Below are positions 19,201-26,808 of a stretch of 64,000 nucleotides of DNA, piece by piece. The notes beneath the pieces are model-generated. The model did no database searches. It worked only from the letters and a program-made list of their open reading frames with translations, and had not been told where the DNA came from. Source of the DNA: Planctomycetaceae bacterium (GTDB lineage: Bacteria; Planctomycetota; Planctomycetia; Pirellulales; Pirellulaceae); the NCBI GenBank assembly GCA_016794985.1, contig JAEUIQ010000019.1, positions 102,387-166,386 of the forward strand, given 5' to 3'. Position 1 is the first letter of the stretch. Each line of letters starts with the position of its first letter. A program made the position numbers and the translations under genes.

Positions 19201-19814
19201 CGACAACCAACTTGGAGGCAGTCAAGGATCGCGAGGAAGTCTTCATGGGTGGGATGGTGGCCGCGATCAAGATCGCTCACGTGAAGAAAGTTCGTGAACC
19301 TGGCGCTCCCACGAAGTATGCGATGTTTGATTTAGAGGATGTCGACGGCGCGATCCGTTGTATCTGCTGGCCGACCGACTATGCCACTTGCGGGCCATTG
19401 ATTCAAGCCGATAGCGTCGTGATTATCCGTGGCGTATTGGACCGACGCGGTGGCGACGAACCCAACTTGGTCGTCAACCAATTGATCCCCATTGAAGGCT
19501 TGGACGAAAAATTTACAACCGGAGTGCGGCTCCATTTGGACGAAGAGATTCATGGCCTCGACGGAGCCGAGAAAGCCTATCAGATTATTCGCGGCTATCC
19601 CGGCGATCTACCCCTCGAGCTGATCATTCGACTTGTCGATGGTCAGATCATTCGCGGCAAATCGCACCGGTTGAAGCTCCAACGAAATGAAGAAATGCAA
19701 CAGCGAATCGATACACTGTTGGGTGTTGGCTTTCTCCAATACAACCTGGACCGCCCCAAGCCGACGAAGCCAGCGCCGAAAGGCAACCAGTATCGGCGGA
19801 ATGGCGGAGCGTAA
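16239..19814 (+). CDS. dnaE: DNA polymerase III alpha subunit
   Basis: The replicative polymerase, 1191 residues. The N-terminal PHP domain starts at once with HLHCHSHYSLLDG. The palm has the catalytic PDIDIDF with Asp413 and Asp415, and the third carboxylate Asp567 in KMDFLGLRN. Then come fingers, helix-hairpin-helix, the internal clamp-binding motif QLSLF at about residue 926, and an OB-fold ending near 1110 plus a short C-terminal domain. All catalytic residues are intact. The ATG at 16239 is chosen over the longer frame because the sequence before it is not DnaE-like and a promoter lies inside it. The glycerate kinase gene follows after 15 bp, suggesting a shared transcript. Confidence 0.97.
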   Translation: MSNRPFVHLHCHSHYSLLDGAGSIKKLVARAKQYGMNALALTDHGNLHGALEFYRACRDEGLNPIIGYEAYIAPGSRFERAGGTSKDNSYHLTLLCQNQTGFKNLVKMASAASLEGFYFKPRIDKELLAAHHEGIVCLSGCVSSEFNRAILKGQPNEKKHLAEAAEIAAWFHKLFGDRYFIEIMNNGVDIQKLALEGSVQLANSMGLPLVATSDCHYVDQSDWAAQDVMLCINTGKFRSDPQRMQMDGREYHLRSPEEMYAKFVGLEEAVARSQEIADRVDIDLELGKRHFPVFYPPDDKTPDEYLRELCLKGLRERYAGNDEMMPGGELSSVAVERLDRELRVISKLGFPNYFLIVWDFVQHGRERGIPATARGSGVGALVCYALYLSHVCPIKYGLLFERFLDESRVEAPDIDIDFCKERRGEVIRYVKEKYGEANVAQIGTFGTLAARAAIKDVGRALGIPLPEVNRITAMIPEELGITLEKALVQSEDLKNAYNQEADVKELVDFALKIEGLARNVGTHAAAVVISDKPLTEYVPLTKVSGKDDVITQWSMGDVEAAGLLKMDFLGLRNLTILRIAIDLIEQSTGTRIDPLKFPLDDSDTYALLQRGETKGVFQLESGGIRDLLTKMKPDGFHDIIATNALYRPGPLEGGMVQQYIDVKHGRKAVHYLHPILKDILEETHGVMVYQEQVMQILNRLGDIELPDAYKCIKAISKKKEKIIAANHDQFMTGAVAKGLKKSEAEEFWQMILKFAGYGFNKSHSTAYALIAYQTAYLKAHYPVEFMAALLTGDIPGRNFTKKDSLVEHLEDCDRMDVVVVAPSVNSPAVEFEVQNGRILFALSAVKGCGGTAAEAIVREFRKGGPFRDVFEFCERVPLTECPRSSLESLLKSGAFDCFGSKRSQIEAVLERAIQAGQSAAADRRSGQLSLFGDMEEPEEEAAKVVLPDVPEWDERVKLNYEKEVLGYYLSSHPLAQFQDKLRKFCSHTTTNLEAVKDREEVFMGGMVAAIKIAHVKKVREPGAPTKYAMFDLEDVDGAIRCICWPTDYATCGPLIQADSVVIIRGVLDRRGGDEPNLVVNQLIPIEGLDEKFTTGVRLHLDEEIHGLDGAEKAYQIIRGYPGDLPLELIIRLVDGQIIRGKSHRLKLQRNEEMQQRIDTLLGVGFLQYNLDRPKPTKPAPKGNQYRRNGGA

Positions 19815-19829
19815 ACTCGAGGCCTCGCG

Positions 19830-21338
19830 ATGAACCGCGCACGATTGGATCGTTCTCCGCAAAAGCTACTCGAAGACGCCTTAGCGATTTGGACGGCCGG
19901 CGTGCGTGCCGTGAACGGCTTCCGACTAGTTACGGAACAGTTGAAGATTGACGACCATTGGCTTGGACTGCCGGATGCGGATCTCTGGATGGACCTGAAG
20001 TCCGCGCGCCGCGTGTTTGTTGCTGGTGCTGGTAAGGCTGCTGCCGCGATGGCCCAAGGCGCTGCACAAGTATTGAGCGAGTTCCCATCCGATCGATTGG
20101 AAGGCCACGTACAGATTCCTGAAGAAGCCAACTTTGATCGCGAGGTCGATACATTTCGCGCTCCGTTCGACTGCCGGCCGGCCTTCGCCGCTCTGGATCC
20201 ACTTGAGATTCCACCGCCTTGGTTACAATTGCATCGTGTGAGGCCCGCCGGGGCCAATTTGGTCACAGCAACTACCGTCGAGCGAACGCACCAGCTAATC
20301 AGAAAAGTCCGAGAGCTGGGGCCAGACGACATTTGCGTGTTCTTGCTGTCCGGCGGAGCTTCGGCCCTTCTGTCGGCTCCAATTCCCGGATTAACGTACG
20401 AAGACAAGAACCAAATCACGCGTTTCTTATCCTCGGTCGGAGCACCGATTGAAGACATCAACGCGGTTCGGTCAGCACTCAGTCAAGTGAAAGCTGGTGG
20501 ATTCGCTCGCGGCTGCCGAGCTGGGCATTTGTTGACCTTGGTCATTTCGGATGTGTTGGGCGATCCGTTGTCCAGCATCGGATCTGGTCCGACCTTTGCT
20601 GACGGCTTGCAGCCCCTGGAGCGAGCGAATCGAGCCTTAGATGTTTTGCACGTCTACGATCCTCAGCGGCAATTCATACGAAAGCGAGTCTACGAGTCAC
20701 TGGAGCACTATCGCCGCATCAACCCGCCCAGCGAATTCGTCCCGCCGGGGGTTCAGAGCGATTTGGTTGTGTTGGGAAACACGGCCACGGCGGTCGATGC
20801 AGCTGGCATCGAGGCAGAACGTCGCGGCTATTCACACGCCATGCATGTGCAACCGCCTGGGAAACCAGAATTGGGCGGCCACGCGCCTACTGCTGAAGCG
20901 GAAGGTCGACAATGGGCGGAACTCTTGTCACAGATGAACCGCCAACCTGGTCCGGACTGTTTGATCACGGGCGGCGAATCATTGGTCGACCTATCGGGTT
21001 CGACACCGGAATCGCGCGGAGGCCGCAACCAGCATCTCGCGTTGGCAGCGCTCTCTTGCTGGACCAACTCCGCAAACGCAGATTGGGCGCGGGATGAAAT
21101 CTGCTTTATCAGCGGTGGAACCGACGGAGAAGACGGCAGCACCTCCGTGGCCGGTGCATGCTTGACTGGTGAAGTTCCCGGACAACGTTCGCAACGACAA
21201 CTTGCCCCTCAGCACTTCTTAGAAACAAAGAACAGCTACGAATTCTTTCGCCAGGCCGGCGGCCTGCTAATCACAGGAAACACACGTACCAACGTTTGCG
21301 ATCTGCGAGTCGGAGTGGTCAAGCAAGCGCCGACTTAA
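19830..21338 (+). CDS. Glycerate 2-kinase, MOFRL family
   Basis: A 502-residue enzyme of the GckA/TtuD family, which phosphorylates D-glycerate to 2-phosphoglycerate. The N-terminal DUF4147 domain carries VAGAGKAAAAMAQGA (about residues 62-76), FLLSGGASALLSAP (about 172-185), ISDVLGDPLSSIGSGPT (about 233-250) and an LVVLGNTATAVDAA turn. The C-terminal MOFRL domain has GGESLVDL, GGRNQHLALAAL and FISGGTDGEDGST. It lies 15 bp behind dnaE with no evident functional link; co-transcription is likely from the spacing. Confidence 0.9.
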   Translation: MNRARLDRSPQKLLEDALAIWTAGVRAVNGFRLVTEQLKIDDHWLGLPDADLWMDLKSARRVFVAGAGKAAAAMAQGAAQVLSEFPSDRLEGHVQIPEEANFDREVDTFRAPFDCRPAFAALDPLEIPPPWLQLHRVRPAGANLVTATTVERTHQLIRKVRELGPDDICVFLLSGGASALLSAPIPGLTYEDKNQITRFLSSVGAPIEDINAVRSALSQVKAGGFARGCRAGHLLTLVISDVLGDPLSSIGSGPTFADGLQPLERANRALDVLHVYDPQRQFIRKRVYESLEHYRRINPPSEFVPPGVQSDLVVLGNTATAVDAAGIEAERRGYSHAMHVQPPGKPELGGHAPTAEAEGRQWAELLSQMNRQPGPDCLITGGESLVDLSGSTPESRGGRNQHLALAALSCWTNSANADWARDEICFISGGTDGEDGSTSVAGACLTGEVPGQRSQRQLAPQHFLETKNSYEFFRQAGGLLITGNTRTNVCDLRVGVVKQAPT

Positions 21339-21410
21339 GCGAGATCGCCAAAAGTAAATTTCAGCCGTCCAGCTATTTCTTCGCCATTGCCTTGGGCGTT
21401 GTGGATCAGG

Positions 21411-22259
21411 TTAGGCGGCACGTTGTGGCCGCGAATTTGGCTCAACCTTCGTGGGCAGGCAAGTCGCTCGAGACTCGCGATCCTGCTCGGGAACCGGCTG
21501 AGGCAAACCATGGTTGAGTTCCCACAAACGGGCTTGCTTCGTGAACGAATAAAACGCAGCCAACATGGCCAACTGCACTCCGGCCTTACCGTTGAGAAAC
21601 CCAAGCTGCAAGAAGTACTCGCGAATGAAGCGAAAGATCGGGTTCAAGAACAAACGAAAGTAAGATGTATCCTTTCCAACTGCATGCCATTGTTCGGCTT
21701 GCAACTTGGTGTAGCGATGAAACTTTTGAAAGACTTGGTCATAGTCCCAGCATGTGAAGTGCAACATCTTCGTCTTTAGCACTCCGACACGCCCGGTGGA
21801 GATATGCACTTCGCCGTGATCACTGGGCCCCTCGTAGCGTCCCAGATCCCGGCGAAACAAACGAACGACTTTATCGGTCCCTGAATCGCCGTACGGTACC
21901 GGATGTCCCATGAAATGATTGGCCCGGTAGATCCAATATCCGTCACATGTCGGCGCTTCCAAAGTTGCCATGATTTCGTGCCGCAAGGCTTCCGTCAAGC
22001 GTTCATCAGCATCCAACAAGATGATCCATTCGTGCTTCGCTTGGGGAATGGCCCAGTTCTTAAAGTCGCCGCTGGTGCGATATTCTCGCTCGATAACTCG
22101 CGTCTTATCGAACTCCCGTGCGATCTCCATCGTCCTGTCGGTCGAACCGGAGTCTGCCACCAAGATTTCGTCGGCCAACGGGTACAGACTTTCCAAACAT
22201 TCTCTGATATTGCGTTGCTCGTTCTTGCACGGAATAATCGCCGAAATCTTAGGTCTCAT
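21411..22259 (-). CDS. Glycosyltransferase family 2, WaaE-like
   Basis: A 282-residue GT-A glycosyltransferase. SAIIPCKNEQRNIRECLESL opens the nucleotide-binding fold. EILVADSGSTDRT is the UDP-sugar site and ILLDADERL the metal-binding DxD (about residues 80-88). The central YWIYRANHFMGHPVPYGD and the C-terminal aromatic/basic amphipathic region match the WaaE/KdtX group that decorates the lipopolysaccharide core. It is alone on the minus strand, convergent with the kinase gene. Confidence 0.88.
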   Translation of the reverse strand: MRPKISAIIPCKNEQRNIRECLESLYPLADEILVADSGSTDRTMEIAREFDKTRVIEREYRTSGDFKNWAIPQAKHEWIILLDADERLTEALRHEIMATLEAPTCDGYWIYRANHFMGHPVPYGDSGTDKVVRLFRRDLGRYEGPSDHGEVHISTGRVGVLKTKMLHFTCWDYDQVFQKFHRYTKLQAEQWHAVGKDTSYFRLFLNPIFRFIREYFLQLGFLNGKAGVQLAMLAAFYSFTKQARLWELNHGLPQPVPEQDRESRATCLPTKVEPNSRPQRAA

Positions 22260-22372
22260 GTAGTGCTCCTCAGAGAGCAGAGACTAACGGACAAAGTCGA
22301 ATTCGGTCAACAGCAAGCTTTCAAACAAGGCCGCAGAGCTTAGTATTGATGCTAGCGAATTCCTGCGGGCGG

Positions 22373-22849
22373 TTATGAAGCCGAGTACAACTCCGCAAAC
22401 TGGACGGCCCACAAATCAACCTGTTCGCGTAACGTCGCAAGATTGACTTCTGTTAACGGATGATAGACATTTCTGGTCCATATCTCACGATTGCGAATCG
22501 TGGCTTTCGAAACCAAATCGACCAAATAATAATCATTCATCGGACGCACGAATATTTCGAGGCGGCTATAGTGATTCTCTCGCTGTTTGCGGGTCAACAT
22601 CAAGTCATCACGCGAAATCGCGGCGCCCCATCCTTTTTCCCCAAACAGAGTTTCTAGATTGAAACCTGGCAACTGATCAATAACCTGCCGTGCCACGCCT
22701 TCAATGTAGGTTGACAACTCCAAGCGATAGCGGTTGTGCAGATTCTTGAGTTTCTCGGGAGTGAGCTCGTCCGCGTCACCATTTTTTTTGCCTGACGCTC
22801 GGTCCGACCCGCGTTGGATAGCGTCGTGCAATCGTTTTTGGAAGTCCAT
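22373..22849 (-). CDS. Conserved hypothetical protein downstream of tex
   Basis: A 158-residue soluble, charged protein. The ATG at 22849 lies 4 bp behind the tex stop, so it is translated from the same message. The N-terminal third is helical and Lys/Arg-rich; the rest predicts an alpha/beta fold with a VRPMNDYYLVDLVSKATIRN strand region and a helical C-terminus. No cysteines, membrane helices or catalytic motif stand out. I do not recognise the family; coupling to Tex suggests an RNA- or transcription-related role, which is inference. Confidence 0.75.
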   Translation of the reverse strand: MDFQKRLHDAIQRGSDRASGKKNGDADELTPEKLKNLHNRYRLELSTYIEGVARQVIDQLPGFNLETLFGEKGWGAAISRDDLMLTRKQRENHYSRLEIFVRPMNDYYLVDLVSKATIRNREIWTRNVYHPLTEVNLATLREQVDLWAVQFAELYSAS

Positions 22850-22853
22850 CGCT

Positions 22854-25589
22854 TCAAGTATCCTGCTGGGTTTTCGCGGCCAACTTCGCGTACTGCAACA
22901 GGTCGGAAAACGACCGCATCGGCTCCGTGCCTTGCAGCATCCCATCGGTGATCGGAGCTGCCGGTGCGGCAGCGACGCGGTCGCGGTTCGGGGTTCGGTC
23001 TCGATACTTCGGCGCGTTTCGGTTGGGCCGATTCGATTTAGAGGATTCCGACTTTTGATCCGTGGAACGCCGTTGCGATGCGGCACCCTTCGGAGTCGAA
23101 TGCGATTGGGCAGCTTGCCTGTGCCCCGCTTCGAAACGAGCCCCTTCGAAACGAGCACGGGATTCGGTCGGTGCGGGTCGTTCGAATCGATCGTTGCCGC
23201 TCTTGCGATCCTTAGGTACGGATTCACGAGAATTTTCGTGGGGCAGTGCAGGATCAACGGCGGTCAATGACACCCGGCCCCGTTTGCGATCAATCGACTG
23301 AACCCATACGTCAACAATGTCGCCCACCGAAAAATACTGGTGCGGATCGCGAACGTATTCGCGCGCCAAATTGCTGATATGCACCAGCCCGCTCTCGCCA
23401 ATGCCAATATCGACAAAGACGCCAAAATCGACCACATTCAACACTTGCCCCTTCAAGGCCATCCCGACTGAAAGGTCTTGAACCTGGAGAATTCCTTTGC
23501 GGAAGATCGGTGTTGGCATCTGATCCCGAGGGTCGCGTCCGGGACGCTTCAGTGCCTCCAACAGATCACGTTTCAAATGCTCACCGATTGGCTCAGTACC
23601 AGCAAACTTTGCGGACAAACCCGCGGAGTCAAATTGCTCCAGCTTCTTTACCCAGTCATCGATCGATACTTCTCGCCGGAGCACCGCCGCGATATCCGCC
23701 GGAGCGACACCCAAACTTTCCAAAATCAATTCGGCAATCGGATAACTTTCGGGATGGATCGCGGTAGCATCCAGCGGTTGCTCGCCACCAGAGATCCGCA
23801 GAAACCCAGCACACTGCACGTATGTCGCCGGACCAACTCCCGGAATCAACAGCAGTTGTTGCCGATTGGTAAACGGACCGTGCTCGTGACGATACTCAAT
23901 GATTCTCCGAGCCGTTCCTTGATTCAGCCCCGCCACGTAACGCAACAGATCAACGCTGGCGGTGTTCAAGTCCACCCCAACATAGTTGACGCAAGATTCG
24001 ACGACTTCGGCCAAAGTCGATTCCAGATGCTTCGATTTGACGTCGTGTTGGTACAACCCTACGCCAATGTTGGCTGGATTTATCTTAACCAATTCGCTCA
24101 ACGGATCCAACAAACGCCGCCCAATTGAAATCGCGCTCCGAACCGTGGGTTCTACGTTCGGAAATTCGTTTTGACCTGTGTCGCTTGTCGAGTACACACT
24201 GGCACCCGCTTCATTAACGATTACATACCGAACCTCTTTGCCGGATTCTCGCGACGACAGTAACTTAGCGATCAGTTCTTCGCTTTCACGGCATCCCGTA
24301 CCGTTGCCAATGACAATGACATCGACCGAATGTTCATCGATCATGGCTAGAATTTTCTGACCAGCCGATTGTCGCTTCTCATCCCGTCCAACAATCGAGA
24401 TTTTGTCAGCCGCGACGAAGTTCCCATGTTGGTCAATAACCGCCAACGTGCAGCCACTTTTTAGACCCGGATCCACAGCGAGGACACGTTTGCCAACCGT
24501 CGGTGGCTGCAAGAGTAACCCGCGAAGATTCGTCGAAAAGACTTTGACCGCATGCTCTTCGGCTTTCTCGGTCAACTCGCGCCGGATTTCGCGTTCCAAG
24601 GCCGGGACTAGCGACCGAGTCAGCAGCTCCCGCGCCGCTTCGTTCATCAATTGCGTTAACGGATGCGACTCCGGTACCACTTCACGACACATCTGCTCCA
24701 ACAACGAAGTCTCATTGAGCTCGATTTTGACACGAAGTTGCTTGCTCCGCTCGCCGCGATTGATCGCCAAGATTCGGTATGGCGGCAAGCGATGCAAGGG
24801 CTCCGAAAAATTAAAATACGCCCGAAACAATACATCCTGGCGTCGCTTCTTTTTTCTTTTTCGACGCCGAGTCGTTGCAAGTGGAGCGACGGTTGAGGTC
24901 GGTGTGGCGCCCGACTCACCTGATGCGGAAACATCGTCTTTCGTGATCGACGCCTCTTCGTGATTATCAGTCGCCGTGGTTCCCGAATCGCCAACAACTT
25001 GCTGGCAACGTAAGACTCCTGTTTTCCAAGCCGTACGCCGTAACGCTTGCTTTAGTTTCAGGTGATTGGAAAAGTACTCTCCCAATAGTGCTTTGACACC
25101 ACGAAGGACGACATCACGATCTAACGGTTCACCAGCCGACGACAGTGCTTGGGCTACTTCATGTTCGAAATCGGATTCCGTCAATCCTTGGAGATAAACG
25201 GCTTCGGCCAATGGATGGAGCCCCAATTCGCGGGCTTGCTGAACTTGACTCGTTCTTTTGTAGCGAAACGGCTGATACAAATCTTCCAAAAGTTTGGTGG
25301 AAGAGGCACCGACAATCCGAGCTTTCAATTGCTCGGTCAGATGGCCACGTTTTTCCAGGGCCCGCAGGATCGTTTGGCGTTTTTCGCTCAGACCTCTCAG
25401 TTGAGCCAGTCGATGTTGCAGCGACCGCAACTGAGTTTCATTTAATCCCCCGGTCGCATCCTTACGGAAACGGGTAATAAACGGAACAGTGTTGCCAGCA
25501 TCCAGCAACTCAATCGCCTCGGACACCTGGACCAACGGCAACGACAAATCAGCAGCAACGCGGGAAATATCTAGCGATTCGTTCAGCAT
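22854..25589 (-). CDS. tex: Tex-type RNA-binding transcription accessory protein
   Basis: A 911-residue Tex homolog (usual length about 730-780). In order: Tex N-terminal helical domain with TVPFITRFRKDATGGLNE, a YqgF-like RNase H fold (RVLAVDPGLKSGCTLAVID), the helix-hairpin-helix pair (LLLIPGVGPATYVQCAGFL), and a C-terminal S1 domain (LNVVDFGVFVDIGIGESGLVHIS). It binds nucleic acid and interacts with elongating RNA polymerase. Two insertions explain the excess length: a Ser/Thr stretch followed by a run of Arg/Lys in the first third, and an Arg/Ser/Pro-rich disordered tail of about 130 residues. The frame reaches back to 25658, but homology begins at MLNESLDISRVA, hence the ATG at 25589. 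Confidence 0.93.
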   Translation of the reverse strand: MLNESLDISRVAADLSLPLVQVSEAIELLDAGNTVPFITRFRKDATGGLNETQLRSLQHRLAQLRGLSEKRQTILRALEKRGHLTEQLKARIVGASSTKLLEDLYQPFRYKRTSQVQQARELGLHPLAEAVYLQGLTESDFEHEVAQALSSAGEPLDRDVVLRGVKALLGEYFSNHLKLKQALRRTAWKTGVLRCQQVVGDSGTTATDNHEEASITKDDVSASGESGATPTSTVAPLATTRRRKRKKKRRQDVLFRAYFNFSEPLHRLPPYRILAINRGERSKQLRVKIELNETSLLEQMCREVVPESHPLTQLMNEAARELLTRSLVPALEREIRRELTEKAEEHAVKVFSTNLRGLLLQPPTVGKRVLAVDPGLKSGCTLAVIDQHGNFVAADKISIVGRDEKRQSAGQKILAMIDEHSVDVIVIGNGTGCRESEELIAKLLSSRESGKEVRYVIVNEAGASVYSTSDTGQNEFPNVEPTVRSAISIGRRLLDPLSELVKINPANIGVGLYQHDVKSKHLESTLAEVVESCVNYVGVDLNTASVDLLRYVAGLNQGTARRIIEYRHEHGPFTNRQQLLLIPGVGPATYVQCAGFLRISGGEQPLDATAIHPESYPIAELILESLGVAPADIAAVLRREVSIDDWVKKLEQFDSAGLSAKFAGTEPIGEHLKRDLLEALKRPGRDPRDQMPTPIFRKGILQVQDLSVGMALKGQVLNVVDFGVFVDIGIGESGLVHISNLAREYVRDPHQYFSVGDIVDVWVQSIDRKRGRVSLTAVDPALPHENSRESVPKDRKSGNDRFERPAPTESRARFEGARFEAGHRQAAQSHSTPKGAASQRRSTDQKSESSKSNRPNRNAPKYRDRTPNRDRVAAAPAAPITDGMLQGTEPMRSFSDLLQYAKLAAKTQQDT

Positions 25590-25752
25590 GCAGCAGCGAG
25601 ACTCGTGGTGACCAAATGGGCAATCGTCCGAAAATACGCTTCCGTGTTCGCCCAACAAGACTCTTGATCATAACAACTTGGACCAAGTAATCCAGCACAT
25701 GAACGCAAAGTTATCCCAGTATTTGTGAGAATACTAGCGAATGGGAATATTT

Positions 25753-26508
25753 CTATCGAATGGAATCGCCATTGGTATCTTGGGCTTGGCGCACTCGATC
25801 CGCGCCCAGTGCATCGTCGGCATGATACATTTGGTTGATCGCCTGTGCATGCTGTGAATTCTCGAAGCTAACCATTTGCGGCTGTCCCGTCTCTTCACTA
25901 ATCATGCCGAAAACTCGCCAACCATACTGCGAATCCGGTCGTAGGGCCCAAGTGACCTTGTACTTGCCGCTTTCCGGATCGTCGGGAGTCGCCAGTTCCG
26001 GATCAAACACAAAACAACTGACAAAGGCTCGCTCGCGATCGTTGGTCGCGTATTGTGCTTCGCCAATCACGTACTCGGCACGCGAACCCGCAATCGGACT
26101 CAATTCCAAGCCGCTTTCATGGATAATCGCGCGAGACTTCAACGTCAGAAAGCGCTCCGCCAATTGCAAATCATTGCGATGCAAGGTGTGAACAAATGCG
26201 CGAGTCACCTCAGACGGCGTGCTCTTGGAGGTTACCCCAGCCAAATCGGTCTGGTACTGAACCTCAAGTTCGGCCAGTTTCGCCTCGTCAAGTTCCATCT
26301 GGAAGGGTTGGGACTGGGCGGCAGTCGTCTTCGGCAACGTCGCCGATTCGATTTCGACTTGCTCGTTATCAACGTCAACCTGATTATCGGTCGGACCCTG
26401 TAACCATTCGGTCGACTTGCTTTCTTCCTTCGCGCCGCATCCCCCCAAGGCGAGAAACAAAGCAAATGGCGGTAGGATAGTAAATCGAGCGATTGTATTG
26501 TGGAACAT
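25753..26508 (-). CDS. Lipoprotein of unknown function
   Basis: A 251-residue exported protein. The signal peptide ends in a lipobox LGGC (Cys about residue 25), so the protein is lipid-anchored. An acidic linker leads to a folded domain, about residues 70-220, containing TPSEVTRAFVHTLHRNDLQLAERFLTLKSRA and SKYKVTWALRPDS-like strands; the fold resembles the NTF2/SnoaL-like cone used for scaffolding in many planctomycete lipoproteins. The start is the ATG at 26508, as the 11 residues before it are incompatible with a signal peptide. The convergent/tandem neighbours give no functional clue. Confidence 0.78.
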   Translation of the reverse strand: MFHNTIARFTILPPFALFLALGGCGAKEESKSTEWLQGPTDNQVDVDNEQVEIESATLPKTTAAQSQPFQMELDEAKLAELEVQYQTDLAGVTSKSTPSEVTRAFVHTLHRNDLQLAERFLTLKSRAIIHESGLELSPIAGSRAEYVIGEAQYATNDRERAFVSCFVFDPELATPDDPESGKYKVTWALRPDSQYGWRVFGMISEETGQPQMVSFENSQHAQAINQMYHADDALGADRVRQAQDTNGDSIR

Positions 26509-26712
26509 GGAATCCACTCCTTCGGATACCAAACGGGGCACGGAAAAACCGGCTGCCGCACAAGCGAACGGTACAACGCTGCCGCGAAGCCAAGCGTTCG
26601 CCCAACGTCATTCAGTCTCTTTGCCCCAGCATGCCCAAAGGGCAACGACTCCAACCGCTAGGGTCGCAACTCCAAGCGATAAAGTCAAGATGAATCCTGA
26701 GGCCTGAGCCGC

Positions 26713-26806
26713 TGCGTTCGTCAGAAACCACTTCGTTCGTCAGAAACCACTGCGTTCGTCAGAAACCACTTCGTTCGTCAGAAACCACTGCGTTCGTCAG
26801 AAAATG
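26713..26806. repeat. 19-bp tandem repeat, five copies
   Basis: Units at 26713, 26732, 26751, 26770 and 26789 read TGCGTTCGTCAGAAACCAC alternating with TTCGTTCGTCAGAAACCAC, giving a 38-bp higher-order period. The last unit is truncated just before the stop codon of the next lipoprotein gene (26809). No reading frame uses it. Confidence 0.9.
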
Positions 26807-26808
26807 AA

